A DNA stretch of 64,000 nt from an uncultured Lachnospiraceae bacterium (GCA_905235745.1 CAJOMN010000022.1:1-64000); one strand, 5' to 3'; positions 9,116 to 19,142 are shown, counted from the first letter of the stretch. A program made the numbers and translations. The notes: a model not told the origin generated them from the letters alone.

Positions 9116-10258
9116 TTATCTGCTGCGTCGGTCGTGTTCCCTGTAATACTCGGCCTTGTTCTCATACATCCTCTCATCAATGCGTCCGAATATCTTGGAA
9201 GCATTGCCTATGTCAAATATATCGCCTCCCATTGAAGCAGAGAGAATATACGGTTTTCCCGAATTTGCGTTGTATTCGCTCAGGGCTTTTTGTATCTTCA
9301 TGCGGTATTCCTCGACGATATTATCATCGTCCGCATCCATTATTATGACAAATTCATCGCCCGCGTATCTGATCACGTTTCCGCTGGTTCCGACCGTTGA
9401 TGTGAGAATATCGGCCATTACCTGCAGGGCTTCATCGCCCTCGATGTGGGAATAATCGTCGTTTATTGACTTGAAGCCGTTCATATCAAGCATTACGGCG
9501 GCAAATCTCTTCTTTTTGCGCTTGTGGTAATATTGTATGATTTTGTCGAATTCGTACCTGTTGTATACGCCCGTAAGCTTGTCTATGTACAGATATTCCT
9601 TCTGCAGGCACAGTACTATTGCGCAAAAAGCTACGGCAAAGCACGACGGTGCGGAAGATACTCCGTAGAATTGCGTCTGGATCAATACACCGGCAATTAT
9701 CGGGATTGCGAACTCCCACACGGGAAAATACCGGAGCGACCCTTCCTTGTTCCTGCCGGAAAAATAAAGCACCAGGCTGTACCCGAGAAGATATGCGGCA
9801 ACCATTATAAACAGATAATATAACGGTCTCCTTGAATATACATTGTTATCATCGACGGCAAATACAACCGGAGTGAACAGGTTAATGACAAGGACGACCG
9901 TCTCTATTAACGTAAGTATTATAACGGTTATAAACTGGGTTCTGGAGATCTTCCTGTTGATGTGCTTCGCAACAAGTGCGAGCATTCCGGCTCCGACCAC
10001 AAGATTGTACAGGAACAGAGCCGAATTGCCGTATAGAATGATAAAACGGTTAAGGGCTCCCGGCTGTCCGTCTACCTTGTATATGAACGGATCTATGATG
10101 CAGTCAAATAAGGTCGCGAGTATCAGAGCGAGCAGAATACGGCTCTCGCTCTTGCGGGCGGGAAGCTCCCACGCCTTAACGAGCAGCACGAGAGCCAGTA
10201 TAAGCGCTCCCAGAAAATCCGCCATATATACAGCTATCAGGTTAATGCCTTCCGTCAT
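9116..10258 (-). CDS. Membrane-bound diguanylate cyclase (GGDEF)
   Basis: 380 residues. The N-terminal half has about seven hydrophobic helices; the C-terminal GGDEF domain makes cyclic di-GMP from two GTP. Visible motifs: DKLTGVYNRYEF (about 226), DMNGFKSINDDYSHIEGDEAL with metal-binding Asp, and the active loop AGDEF (299-303), an accepted variant of GGDEF. No RxxD inhibitory site is seen just before the loop. Start chosen at ATG 10256-10258, 4 bp after the hflC stop; an upstream in-frame start at 10306 would overlap hflC by 44 bp. It is the last gene of the hflK-hflC operon, an unusual pairing of SPFH proteins with a cyclase. Confidence 0.9.
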   Translation of the reverse strand: MTEGINLIAVYMADFLGALILALVLLVKAWELPARKSESRILLALILATLFDCIIDPFIYKVDGQPGALNRFIILYGNSALFLYNLVVGAGMLALVAKHINRKISRTQFITVIILTLIETVVLVINLFTPVVFAVDDNNVYSRRPLYYLFIMVAAYLLGYSLVLYFSGRNKEGSLRYFPVWEFAIPIIAGVLIQTQFYGVSSAPSCFAVAFCAIVLCLQKEYLYIDKLTGVYNRYEFDKIIQYYHKRKKKRFAAVMLDMNGFKSINDDYSHIEGDEALQVMADILTSTVGTSGNVIRYAGDEFVIIMDADDDNIVEEYRMKIQKALSEYNANSGKPYILSASMGGDIFDIGNASKIFGRIDERMYENKAEYYREHDRRSR

Positions 10259-10262
10259 TGTG

Positions 10263-11126
10263 TCAGTTCCCGTACAGTATCCTTGCAAACTCCGAATCCT
10301 TGTCAAGGATGATCGTCTTATTGTTTCCCGTCTTGAGCGAGCTTATGGCGTCAAGGCTTCTGATGTAATCATAGAACTCGGCCTTGTCTTCGCTGTTGTA
10401 GGCATCGGCAAGTATCTGCATGTACCTGGCCTCCGCCTCGGCTCTTATCATTGCCGCTTCTTTTTCGGCCTCGGCCTTCTTCTCGGCAACTTCCTTGTCG
10501 GTCTCATTCTTGATCTTCTGCGCATCGGAATTACCCTTCGCAGTATATCCGGCCGCAATGTTATTTCTCTCGGAGATCATACGCTCGTATACGGCCTCCT
10601 TGTTGTCGTCCGGCAGGTCAAGAGCCTTGATCTCCGCCACCTTGATATTGACTCCGTACTGCGAGATATCCGAGTTGGATGCCTTGGTTATCATTGATGT
10701 CAGGAGCGTCCCTCTTGCAGCTATGATCTCGTCCTGCGCCATTGAAGATATGGTATTCTTGGTCGCGTTAAATACCGCTGCCTCTATCCTTTCCTCTGCA
10801 CGCCCCTTTACGGCGCCGAGGGTCTGATAGTACTTGAGAGGCTCGGAAACGCACCATATGAGATAATCGTCCGCGATCATCGACTTCTTATCGGAGGTTA
10901 TGACATCGGATGCGGGAATATCATACAGATAATCTCCCGTGTATATCGTTACAACATTGTCAATAATGGGGATCCTGTAATGGAGTCCGTCTACATCGGT
11001 TGATGAGACAACCTTTCCGAATCTCACTACAAGCGCGGTATTATTGGGCTTCAGCGTGAAAAATCCCGACAGCAGCACTATGGCAACGATCGCGATCACA
11101 ACCCCTATCGTCACTTTAGTCTTCAT
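10263..11126 (-). CDS. hflC: HflC-like SPFH/prohibitin-domain protein
   Basis: 287 residues with an N-terminal membrane anchor (TIGVVIAIVAIVLLSGFF), then the SPFH domain (NNTALVVRFGKVVSS, VDGLHYRIPIID) and a long Ala/Glu/Lys-rich coiled coil (KKAEAEKEAAMIRAEAEARY). HflC pairs with HflK in a large cage that surrounds FtsH in the membrane of proteobacteria. The start overlaps the end of hflK by 11 bp, indicating translational coupling. No ftsH is in the window. Confidence 0.9.
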   Translation of the reverse strand: MKTKVTIGVVIAIVAIVLLSGFFTLKPNNTALVVRFGKVVSSTDVDGLHYRIPIIDNVVTIYTGDYLYDIPASDVITSDKKSMIADDYLIWCVSEPLKYYQTLGAVKGRAEERIEAAVFNATKNTISSMAQDEIIAARGTLLTSMITKASNSDISQYGVNIKVAEIKALDLPDDNKEAVYERMISERNNIAAGYTAKGNSDAQKIKNETDKEVAEKKAEAEKEAAMIRAEAEARYMQILADAYNSEDKAEFYDYIRSLDAISSLKTGNNKTIILDKDSEFARILYGN

Positions 11127-12099
11127 CTTCTGTCACCTCCGTCTCCTGCGGGGCTGCTCCGGCTGCGGACTGCCCTGATTCTTCATCCAGGGCGGCAAAA
11201 TCATCCAGCGGAAGCATTGTCTGCGTTGAACCGTCCGTTATTATCACCTTGACATTCGGCATCAGCTCTTCCATCTTCTCGAAGAACAGCCTCTTTTTCG
11301 TAACCTCCGGGAATCTGGAATATTCCTTGTACATCTCGTTGAACCTTGCCACCTGACCCTCAGCCTCGGCAATTCTCGTTGCCTTGTACGCGTTTGCCTT
11401 CTGCACTATAGCATCCGCATCCGCCTCGGCAGCCGGTATCTGCTGATTTTTATACTGAAGCGCCTGGTTCATGGCCGTGTCGGCGCCCTGTTTGGCGGTC
11501 TCGACCGCTTTAAATGCCGATACAACCGATTCAACCGGAGGCCTTGAATCCTGTATAGTTATGTTAACCAATGAGAGGCCTATCTGCTGTTCATCAAGCG
11601 CCCTTACTATATCGGCCTTGATATCCGCCTGGATCTGATTTTTGCCCGTGGTCATAGCTTCATCGACCGTGTAGTTGGATACGATGTTCCTGATGCTCGC
11701 AAGCGTGATATTCTTGAGAATGTCTTCGGGGTCTTCCGCGTTGTACAGGTATGCTATCGGATCGGATACCTTGTATTCAATGTAAAAATCAATATTCAGC
11801 AGGTTAAAATCCGACGTTATCATTATCGCGTTGAGCTCATCTACCGGATACGCGCCCTTCTGACCGTCCTCTTCTATGACATAACCTATGCTCGTGCCGT
11901 GTGTCGTGACATCCACCTTCTTGACAGACTGCCACGGCGGGATGAAATATACTCCCGCAGTCTTGACATCGACTACCTTGCCGAACTGCGTGATAACCGC
12001 GTTGGTCTGCTCATTTACGCTGAAAACACACCGGTATATGAGGTACACGGCAATAACGCATATTACGATCGCGGGAGCCGTTTTCCTTGCTCTGTCCAT
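11116..12099 (-). CDS. hflK: HflK-like SPFH/prohibitin-domain protein
   Basis: Start chosen at ATG 12097-12099 (MDRARKTAP), because the AAAGGA ribosome site falls correctly before it; an ATG five codons upstream lies in front of that site. One N-terminal membrane helix (PAIVICVIAVYLIYRCVF), SPFH domain (NEQTNAVITQFGKVVDV, GVYFIPPWQSVKKVDV), a coiled coil (AEADADAIVQKANAYKATRI) and an acidic tail. Probable partner of HflC. First gene of a three-gene operon ending in a diguanylate cyclase. Confidence 0.9.
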   Translation of the reverse strand: MDRARKTAPAIVICVIAVYLIYRCVFSVNEQTNAVITQFGKVVDVKTAGVYFIPPWQSVKKVDVTTHGTSIGYVIEEDGQKGAYPVDELNAIMITSDFNLLNIDFYIEYKVSDPIAYLYNAEDPEDILKNITLASIRNIVSNYTVDEAMTTGKNQIQADIKADIVRALDEQQIGLSLVNITIQDSRPPVESVVSAFKAVETAKQGADTAMNQALQYKNQQIPAAEADADAIVQKANAYKATRIAEAEGQVARFNEMYKEYSRFPEVTKKRLFFEKMEELMPNVKVIITDGSTQTMLPLDDFAALDEESGQSAAGAAPQETEVTEDED

Positions 12100-12194
12100 A
12101 ATGGTTCCTTTCATCTAATATTCTTTTCGTTTTGTCGCCTGCCGCGCCGATTGTAAGGTCGCCACAGCACGCATTAAATGATTTTATATCACCA

Positions 12195-12224
12195 ATTATA
12201 CGCGTAATAATCCGGTCAATGCAA
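12195..12224 (-). promoter_or_regulatory. Predicted promoter of the hflK-hflC-cyclase operon
   Basis: Minus-strand TTGCAT (12219-12224), 18 bp spacer, TATAAT (12195-12200), about 95 bp upstream of the hflK start. Confidence 0.55.
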
Positions 12225-12256
12225 GGACGTTATGACAAAACCGGCCGAAACGCAAA

Positions 12257-12280
12257 AACAGGCGGAAACTTCCGCCTGTT
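12257..12280 (-). terminator. Intrinsic terminator after the second surface protein gene
   Basis: Stem AACAGGCGGA/TCCGCCTGTT with a short loop, followed on the minus strand by a T run, 22 bp past the stop at 12303. Confidence 0.8.
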
Positions 12281-12302
12281 TCTTACTGAGGGTTATTATG
12301 TA

Positions 12303-14693
12303 TTACTTCTGAGCCTCTGCTGCCTCTGCCTTCTTCTGGTGCTCATCGTACATCTTCTTGCCGGTTGCTCCGAGAAGTGCGATGATGAGGAGCCACCACC
12401 AGCTTATGTGCTGTGCTTCTTCGGGCGTTGCCGCGAGAGGTACTGCGTTATCTTCGATCCTGACGAGTTTCCTGCCGTTTTCGCTGTTATCTATCTCTTC
12501 AAGATCATATATTACCGTTGATCCCTGTACGGGCACCTCTTCGATGCCTGATCCGTCTTCGATATCAGCCGCTTCATCTGCCGCGCCGTTTCCCGAACCC
12601 GCGGGAACTCTTACGCCTGCAACTCCTCTTGCGCGAGATGCTGCTTCGCCGGTGCCTGCCGCGCCTGCTGCCGGAAGCACTATCGGATCGATCCCGAGTC
12701 CCGGAACCGTTACCGTAACGGATGCCGGTGTTACTGCTGCGGTGGGAGCTGCTGCTTCTGTTGCTGTTGTATCTTCATCTGTTGCTGTTGTATCTTCATC
12801 TGCTGCATCTTCGTCTTCCGATGTACCTGCCTGGCTTACGTTGAATCTCGAAAGATCGATGGATTCAACAGCAGCTCTTGCCTCTGCAACCTTTTCTTCA
12901 AGGGCATCCTTTGCTTCGCCGGCAGCGGCAAGTTCTGCCTGTGCCGTCTCGAGGCTTTTCCTGAGATTCTCAATTGCACTGTTGTCAAGTGTTACGTTCT
13001 TCAGTCTTTCGATCTGCTCCTGAAGTGCCTGAACCTTGCCCTGTGCTTCATCAACTGCGGCCTTGGCTGCATTGTACTCTTCAATATCTGTTATTGCCTC
13101 GAGGGCATTCATGAGCTTGTTGTAATCATCGAAGTTGTACTCGTTATCGGTTATTCTTGTAATTTCCCATTTGTCACCGACCTTTTCAACTTCAGCAAGA
13201 TAGAACATTCCGTTTTCAATATCAAGCTCATCCCCGTATGCGGAGTTCTTCCTGACATAGTTATAACGCTTGGTCTGAAGATTTCCGTCCTTATCTATGT
13301 AATCTACACGAACGTAATTGCTTCTTCCGGCATCGCCCTGATTGGTCGACATCCATTGCATTGGGATTTCATCGCCTACCTCAATCTTCTCACTCTTGTC
13401 TTTGTGCCACAAATCATACATAAGTTCACCAGAAATAGCTGTCTGAACCTCATAAGACCAGTTCGTAAATACCGTACCGGCTTTTCCGTTCGCCTGACCG
13501 CCTTCTATCCCAAACTGAATATTGGCAGTTTCGGGATCAACATTTTCGTCGGAAAGGATCATCTGCTCAACAAGAAGCTTTGTTAAATATCTGCCAAGTG
13601 CCAGATAGTTACTATCATCATTTTTCACCATATTACTGTACTGGGCTGGGTTTTCTTTGAGTTTTTTAGCAGTCTCCTCTATATTAACTATAAGTTCCTC
13701 ATTTCTATCTTTTTGGTCAGATTCATAGTTATAATAGACTATATTTTTTGCATTACCATTGAGCCGGAAGAAGCTCACCATCATTGCATAATACTGATGC
13801 TGGATCGCTTCAAGCTGCTCTTTGTTCTCGGCAAGCTTCTCAACCTTGGCATTGATGGCATCCATCTTGGCCTGTGCCGCTTTCAGACTCGCGTTAGCAG
13901 CTATTGCATTACCGTCTGCATTGTCAAGAGCTTCCTTAGCCTTATCAAGATTCTTCTGTGCCTCTTCCTGCTCGATGAGGGCTTTATCAAGATCTGCCTG
14001 TGCCTTTGCTGCAGCTTCATCCGCAAGCTCATAGGCTTCCTGTGCTGCCGCAAGTCCTGCCTCGGCAACCGAAAGAGCTTCTTCTGCGCTGTCCTTTGCC
14101 GCATAAGCCTCAGTTCTTGATGCGCTTGTATTGGCAGTATCTGCATTGTCAAGTGTGTTATCAGCTGCTTTGTCAGCCGTATCAACTGCTGCATTAACAT
14201 TAGCAATATTGGTATTGGCAGTGTTTACTTCGTCATTACCGGAAGAAACTGCCGCTTCGATCTTTACTTCGCTTGCAAGAACTTCATTGAAGCCCTCAAC
14301 TGCCGCGCCAAGGCCAAGTTCACCGGCTGCATCTTCAACCAGCCCTTTGCCTGCTGCAAGATCATACTGTATTTCTTTAACAACTTTGGAATCTGCTGTT
14401 TCAATCTCTGAAACTGCTTCAGCAGCATCATCGATAGCAACAACCGTTTCCGGTGCTGTCTCTTTTATTATCTCATTGCATTCATTGGAAGCATCGCTTA
14501 CACTCACTTTCTCAGAGGAGGCTTCAGTGGTTTCTTCGGTGCTCTCCGGTATACTTTCATTCGAAGCCGGGCTGTCGGAGTTGTCAGACTCATCAGCCAA
14601 TACCGTAACCGGTACGCTTGTCGTTGCTATCATTGCTGCAAGTCCGATCGTTATTGCCTTCAGTACCTTGTCGTTCTTTATGTTCTTTCTCAT
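12303..14693 (-). CDS. Coiled-coil surface protein, intact paralogue
   Basis: 796 residues, start ATG at 14693 after AAGGAGA. The signal peptide (MRKNIKNDKVLKAITIGLAA, ending VLADE) is almost identical to that of the 5966-8864 gene. Next come a Ser/Glu-rich linker, long coiled-coil arms, a central globular insert (from about HQYYAMMVSFFRLNG to TRITDNEYNFDDYNK), a Thr/Asp/Ala linker, the motif EDNAVPLAATPEE, a membrane helix (ISWWWLLIIALLGATG) and a charged tail. There is no LPXTG; the conserved (L/V)PLAA before the helix is shared with the paralogue. No 42-bp repeats here. Likely an adhesin or envelope spacer; function not known. Confidence 0.85.
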   Translation of the reverse strand: MRKNIKNDKVLKAITIGLAAMIATTSVPVTVLADESDNSDSPASNESIPESTEETTEASSEKVSVSDASNECNEIIKETAPETVVAIDDAAEAVSEIETADSKVVKEIQYDLAAGKGLVEDAAGELGLGAAVEGFNEVLASEVKIEAAVSSGNDEVNTANTNIANVNAAVDTADKAADNTLDNADTANTSASRTEAYAAKDSAEEALSVAEAGLAAAQEAYELADEAAAKAQADLDKALIEQEEAQKNLDKAKEALDNADGNAIAANASLKAAQAKMDAINAKVEKLAENKEQLEAIQHQYYAMMVSFFRLNGNAKNIVYYNYESDQKDRNEELIVNIEETAKKLKENPAQYSNMVKNDDSNYLALGRYLTKLLVEQMILSDENVDPETANIQFGIEGGQANGKAGTVFTNWSYEVQTAISGELMYDLWHKDKSEKIEVGDEIPMQWMSTNQGDAGRSNYVRVDYIDKDGNLQTKRYNYVRKNSAYGDELDIENGMFYLAEVEKVGDKWEITRITDNEYNFDDYNKLMNALEAITDIEEYNAAKAAVDEAQGKVQALQEQIERLKNVTLDNSAIENLRKSLETAQAELAAAGEAKDALEEKVAEARAAVESIDLSRFNVSQAGTSEDEDAADEDTTATDEDTTATEAAAPTAAVTPASVTVTVPGLGIDPIVLPAAGAAGTGEAASRARGVAGVRVPAGSGNGAADEAADIEDGSGIEEVPVQGSTVIYDLEEIDNSENGRKLVRIEDNAVPLAATPEEAQHISWWWLLIIALLGATGKKMYDEHQKKAEAAEAQK

Positions 14694-14783
14694 CGTCCGT
14701 CTCCTTATTCGTTAATCTCTAATTTTTAGTGGCAATAATAATATCGGTTGATTTTCTGTTTTCTGAACCCCTTTTTGAAAAAA

Positions 14784-14820
14784 ATTTTAACAAAAATCAC
14801 ATATCATTACAATGTGATTA
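14784..14820 (-). promoter_or_regulatory. Predicted promoter and overlapping palindrome of the 12303-14693 gene
   Basis: Minus-strand TTGTAA (14807-14812), 17 bp, TAAAAT (14784-14789). AATCACA (14796-14802) and TGTGATT (14814-14820) form an inverted repeat around the -35 element, a possible operator. Confidence 0.5.
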
Positions 14821-14873
14821 CTTGGCCCCATTCTCCCCGGCGCTTGATTTTAGTGCTTTATTGGATTAACGTA

Positions 14874-14914
14874 AAAAAGACGACGCATGCTTTGGGCAAT
14901 TTCGTCGTCTTTTT
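14874..14914 (-). terminator. Bidirectional-looking terminator after the PilZ gene
   Basis: AAAAAGACGACGA (14874-14886) pairs with TCGTCGTCTTTTT (14902-14914) around a 15-nt loop, 40 bp past the stop of the PilZ gene at 14954. Confidence 0.7.
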
Positions 14915-14953
14915 AGTGATTTTATCCCGGTTAAGTGACCGTTTCGGTCAATC

Positions 14954-15262
14954 TTACTCCGCAATATGCTCGAACAGATACTGCAATACTTCAGGCGTGA
15001 ACTGTCTCGCGTTGATGCCGATAGTGTATGTGCCGTCCCCGTTCTTCTCCTGACGGTTTACGTCGGCATACATTATAAGAGTGCTCGCAACTATTATTAT
15101 GTCCTTGCCGACAATGTCGGGAGTGTCCGCGGGCGCGATTATACCCATGCCGAGCGGGCTGACGTTCGTGGTATCCACGTAATATTTGTCACCGGTCTCG
15201 CATACCACTATAACGCTCTTTGTCAGGTAATCCACCCTCGATATATTACGTTTTTCTTCCAT
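14954..15262 (-). CDS. Small PilZ-domain protein (likely cyclic di-GMP receptor)
   Basis: 102 residues, just over one PilZ domain. Both cyclic-di-GMP-binding signatures are visible: RxxxR at R5-R9 (RNISR) and the (D/N)xSxxG motif at N33-G38 (NVSPLG). The rest is a beta barrel with no output domain, so it would act by binding a partner. It lies between a surface protein gene and a wall hydrolase, and a diguanylate cyclase is about 5 kb away. It probably follows the SleB gene (33 bp gap) on the same strand. Confidence 0.8.
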   Translation of the reverse strand: MEEKRNISRVDYLTKSVIVVCETGDKYYVDTTNVSPLGMGIIAPADTPDIVGKDIIIVASTLIMYADVNRQEKNGDGTYTIGINARQFTPEVLQYLFEHIAE

Positions 15263-15294
15263 ATTATATGTACCTCCTTCCTCGATTGTGTGCT

Positions 15295-16698
15295 TTACTC
15301 GTCGCCATCATCTTCATCTTCGTCATCGCCGTCATCTTCTTCCTCGTAGTATTCTTCCGGTGAGTTCTCTTCGGGCGCGGCTTCTTCGCTGCTCTCCTCT
15401 GCCTGCGGGGCCTCTTCCTTCGGTTTTGTCACCCATTTGTAGAAGAAGGCGTGATTGCCTATCATCGTATATTCGGCAATACCGTAATAATCGGCGTAAT
15501 ACTTCGTCATAAAGAACAGATAGTCGCCGACACGCGCACCGCCCAGCACTTCCTGTGCCGCACTGACACATGTGCTGTTCGGACCGTTTGCTATTATCAG
15601 CTCGACCTTCCCTGACCGGTATGAGGCAAACTGCATGTTCTGGGTGATGACGCTCTTGATATCATTGGGAAACGCAGAACTCTTAACCCTGTTCATTATA
15701 ACAGATCCGACAGCGAGCTTACCTGTATATGATTCTCCGCCGGCCTCTGCCTGTATCGTGGCTGCCAGCCATTCAAGCTCAGATCCGCTTGCCGCATATG
15801 ACCCGGAAGTATCCTCCTTGTTCATCGCGAGCCTTGCGGCTATCTGCTGCGCCAGTTTTGCCTGTGCCGCCGCCGTCTGCGACTCGAGTGACTTCATCGT
15901 CTTATCGAGCGCGGCGAGCTGCGCGTCATAATCCTTGAGCTTACCCGTCTCCGCGGATATGCTGCTGTTGGTCGAATCGAGCCTGCCCTGCACCTCGCTT
16001 GTCAGGTTTTCAAGCTCGGTATACTTATCATCGAGATCCTCCTGATATTCGTTGATCTGCGCTTCCTTTTCCTCAATCTCGGCAACCTTGGATGCGATCT
16101 GCGCTTCAAGCTCCTGCAGTTCCATGATCCTCTGCCTGTCATAATCGACCATGGAATTAAGATACTCATACCTTGTCAGTATCTCGCGAAAAGTCCCCGC
16201 ATCAAGGATCATTTGAAGCATTCCCTTGGAACCGCCCTTTTCGTACACTCTCTTGATCCGCTTTTTGAGCAGGGTCTCCTGCTCATCCTTGCGCTTCCGG
16301 ATATCAGCAAGTTCATCATTCAGGCTTACTATCTGAGCGGATAGAGACGACATTTCATCTTCGGTCTTTTCTATCTCGGCGCCAAGATCGCCCAGCCTGT
16401 CGGAATAGCCCTCGATCTCGCTTTGCAGGGCATCGCTTTTCCCCTGAAGGATGCTGACATTACTCTGGGTTGCCTGCCTTTGCTGCTGAAGGGCATTGAT
16501 CGAGTCCTTTGTTGCCTGCGTCTGCTTCTCGAGGTTGGAGATCATCTCCTGCGTTTCCTGCTCCTCACTCTGCATATTGGCGATGGTATCTTCGTATTCG
16601 TCGGCCAAACAGGTATATGAAGCCACGGCCAGTACAATGACCGCAACCAATAAGCATACACCTGATCTGATCGTTTTCCTCAATAATGCCTCCTGCAT
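15295..16698 (-). CDS. Coiled-coil cell wall hydrolase with SleB/CwlJ-type domain
   Basis: 467 residues. N-terminal signal or anchor (VCLLVAVIVLAVASYTCLA), then about 260 residues of EnvC/PcsB-like coiled coil (EEQETQEMISNLEKQTQA onward), then a Hydrolase_2 (SleB/CwlJ) domain of about 120 residues: WLAATIQAEAGGESYTGKLA with the catalytic-type Glu, GSVIMNRVKSSAFPNDI, and the NHAFFYKW end. The tail is very acidic (Glu/Asp run). This layout fits a vegetative peptidoglycan hydrolase for growth or division, held outside the membrane, rather than a spore cortex enzyme. It follows glycogen phosphorylase by 33 bp. Confidence 0.88.
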   Translation of the reverse strand: MQEALLRKTIRSGVCLLVAVIVLAVASYTCLADEYEDTIANMQSEEQETQEMISNLEKQTQATKDSINALQQQRQATQSNVSILQGKSDALQSEIEGYSDRLGDLGAEIEKTEDEMSSLSAQIVSLNDELADIRKRKDEQETLLKKRIKRVYEKGGSKGMLQMILDAGTFREILTRYEYLNSMVDYDRQRIMELQELEAQIASKVAEIEEKEAQINEYQEDLDDKYTELENLTSEVQGRLDSTNSSISAETGKLKDYDAQLAALDKTMKSLESQTAAAQAKLAQQIAARLAMNKEDTSGSYAASGSELEWLAATIQAEAGGESYTGKLAVGSVIMNRVKSSAFPNDIKSVITQNMQFASYRSGKVELIIANGPNSTCVSAAQEVLGGARVGDYLFFMTKYYADYYGIAEYTMIGNHAFFYKWVTKPKEEAPQAEESSEEAAPEENSPEEYYEEEDDGDDEDEDDGDE

Positions 16699-16731
16699 CT
16701 ATAGTAAAATTCGTTTACTATTTATCATCAA

Positions 16732-19038
16732 TTATTGCAAATGCCAAATATCTTTGTTGTATTCCGCTATGGTGCGGTCGGATGAGAAGAAACCGGCCCG
16801 GGCGACGTTAGTGAGCATCTTGCGTCCCCATGCAGCCCTGTCCTCGTAATCCGAGAGCGCTTTATCCTTGACTGCAATATACTCCTCAAGATCAAGAAGA
16901 GTCATGAACCAGTCCTTGTTGAGCAGCTCCTTCTGAAGCCTTTCAAGGTTCTCCCTGTGCCCTGCCCTAAGGACTGCCTTATCTGTTATATAATCAACCG
17001 CTTCCTTTATTACCTTACTCTTCTTATAATAATCCTTCGAAACATATGACTGCTTTGCATACAGATCAATGACAGTATCGGAATCCTTACCGAATACATA
17101 TATGTTATCGTCTCCGACAAGGTCATGTATCTCAACGTTCGCGCCGTCCATGGTTCCGAGAGTCACGGCGCCGTTTAGCATGAATTTCATGTTTCCTGTT
17201 CCGGACGCCTCTTTGGAGGCAAGAGATATCTGCTCGGAAATGTCGCACGCCGGGATAAGCTTCTCCGCATAGGTAACATTATAATTTTCTACCATGACAA
17301 CCTTCATGTACGGCGATACATCCGGGTCATTATTCACTATCTCCTGCAGGCACAGTATCAGATGAATGATATCCTGCGCGATAACGTACGCCGGAGCGGC
17401 CTTCGCTCCGAATATGAACGTTATGGGCCGGGACGGTCTTACTCCAGACTTGATCTCAAGATATTTGTGGATAATGTACAGCGCGTTCATCTGCTGACGC
17501 TTGTACTCATGCATCCTCTTGATCTGGATGTCAAAGATCGAATCTTTGTTCAGCTCGATACCCTCATGCTCATTGATGTACTCACATAACTGCTCTTTTT
17601 TCGTGTTCTTGACGGCCAGAAGCTTCTCAACTGTGCTTTTATTACCTGTATGATCCATTAATTTCTCAAGCTTTGAGGCATCTTTTTTCCAGTCATCGCC
17701 GATAGAATCGCTGATAAGTGAGGCGAGCTCGGGATTGCATGACATAAGCCATCTTCTGAACGTGATACCGTTCGTCTTGTTGTTGAACTTATCGGGATAT
17801 ATCCTGTAGAAACAGTTAAGTTCGGTCTGTTTGAGTATCTCCGTATGAAGCGCGGCGACCCCGTTTACCGAAAAGCCGTAGTGGATATCTATATGAGCCA
17901 TGTGCACAAGATCATCCTCATCTATGATCCAAACCTTCTCGTCTGTGTATTTTGCACGGACTCTCTTGTCAAGTTCCCTGATGATCGGGACAAGATCCGG
18001 CACTACCTTTTCAAGATATTCGAGCGGCCATTTCTCCAGTGCTTCCGCGAGTATCGTGTGATTGGTGTATGCGCATGTCTTCGAGACCACGGCTATGGCT
18101 TCATCCATTGTCATATGCCTGTCCGCGGTAAGCAGCCTTATCAGCTCGGGAATTACCATGGTCGGGTGCGTGTCGTTGATCTGGATGACAACATGCTTAT
18201 CCATATCATGCAGATCGATCCCGCGATCGCGAAGATCCTTCAGGATAAGCTGCGCGCCGTTTGATACCATAAAATACTGCTGGTATATACGAAGCAGATT
18301 CCCGGCCTCGTCGGAATCGTCGGGATAGAGGAACAGCGTAAGGTTCTTCCTGATATCCTCCTTGTCGAATGTAATGCCCTTTTTGACAATCGATTCGTCA
18401 ACCGACTCGATATCGAACAGATGAAGCTTATTAACGCCGTTCTCGTAACCTATAACGTCTATATCATACAGCACGGAACGTACCTTCAGATCCCCGAAGC
18501 ACACATCAAAGCCTGTGCCGGTCCGGTTAAGCCATGACCGGTCGCCAAGCCACGTGTCCGGAACAGCCTTCTGGAGCCTGTCCTCAAAGACCTGCCGGAA
18601 CAGCCCGAAATGATAATTAAGTCCTATTCCGTCGCCCGGAAGTCCCAGGGTCGCGATAGAGTCGAGGAAACATGCCGCAAGGCGCCCCAGCCCGCCGTTC
18701 CCAAGGGATGGCTCACTCTCCGTCTCCTCGATACCGGTGATATCCTTGCCGTATTTTGCGAGTATTTTCTTAACATCATCATAAATGCCAAGATTAATGA
18801 GATTATTGGAAAGCAGCTTTCCTATCAGAAACTCTGCCGATATATAGTATACCTTCTTATCTCCGGTTATCCGGGGCTTTGATACCGCCAGATCCTTTGT
18901 CACCTGCAGAAGGCAGTTATATAACTGCGCATCATCCGCCTCCCCGAGCGACTTGCCATATATATCCCGGCATGCTCCTTCAAGTCTTCCTTCAACGTCA
19001 CTGCAGATCGATCCTTCCATGATTGTGTCAGCTTCCAT
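16732..19038 (-). CDS. glgP: Glycogen/alpha-glucan phosphorylase
   Basis: 768 residues. Releases glucose-1-phosphate from glycogen or maltodextrin with phosphate and PLP. Diagnostic motifs: [51 protein letters not shown], the NGITFRRWL region, [14 protein letters not shown], and the PLP site [15 protein letters not shown] (Lys near residue 610) followed by [12 protein letters not shown]. Somewhat shorter than the 800-840 residue mammalian and E. coli enzymes, as in many clostridial members. Start ATG at 19038 follows GGAGGG. Divergent from the unknown gene at 19143. Confidence 0.95.
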   Translation of the reverse strand: MEADTIMEGSICSDVEGRLEGACRDIYGKSLGEADDAQLYNCLLQVTKDLAVSKPRITGDKKVYYISAEFLIGKLLSNNLINLGIYDDVKKILAKYGKDITGIEETESEPSLGNGGLGRLAACFLDSIATLGLPGDGIGLNYHFGLFRQVFEDRLQKAVPDTWLGDRSWLNRTGTGFDVCFGDLKVRSVLYDIDVIGYENGVNKLHLFDIESVDESIVKKGITFDKEDIRKNLTLFLYPDDSDEAGNLLRIYQQYFMVSNGAQLILKDLRDRGIDLHDMDKHVVIQINDTHPTMVIPELIRLLTADRHMTMDEAIAVVSKTCAYTNHTILAEALEKWPLEYLEKVVPDLVPIIRELDKRVRAKYTDEKVWIIDEDDLVHMAHIDIHYGFSVNGVAALHTEILKQTELNCFYRIYPDKFNNKTNGITFRRWLMSCNPELASLISDSIGDDWKKDASKLEKLMDHTGNKSTVEKLLAVKNTKKEQLCEYINEHEGIELNKDSIFDIQIKRMHEYKRQQMNALYIIHKYLEIKSGVRPSRPITFIFGAKAAPAYVIAQDIIHLILCLQEIVNNDPDVSPYMKVVMVENYNVTYAEKLIPACDISEQISLASKEASGTGNMKFMLNGAVTLGTMDGANVEIHDLVGDDNIYVFGKDSDTVIDLYAKQSYVSKDYYKKSKVIKEAVDYITDKAVLRAGHRENLERLQKELLNKDWFMTLLDLEEYIAVKDKALSDYEDRAAWGRKMLTNVARAGFFSSDRTIAEYNKDIWHLQ

Positions 19039-19074
19039 GATTCCCTCCAGACATTTAATATCCTTACATAATGA

Positions 19075-19103
19075 TTGACTTCAAAATCCACGCTACCTAT
19101 AAT
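19075..19103 (+). promoter_or_regulatory. Near-consensus sigma-70 promoter
   Basis: TTGACT (19075-19080), exactly 17 bp, TATAAT (19098-19103). Transcription would begin near 19110, which excludes the ATG at 19071 as a translation start for the gene downstream. Confidence 0.75.
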
Positions 19104-19142
19104 AATTTCGCAGGTCAAATTTATCAATACTTTTTTATTTCC

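Noticed and set aside
19071-19142. ATG at 19071 as the start of the unknown gene
   Set aside because: It lies upstream of the -10 element of the gene's own near-consensus promoter and has no ribosome site.
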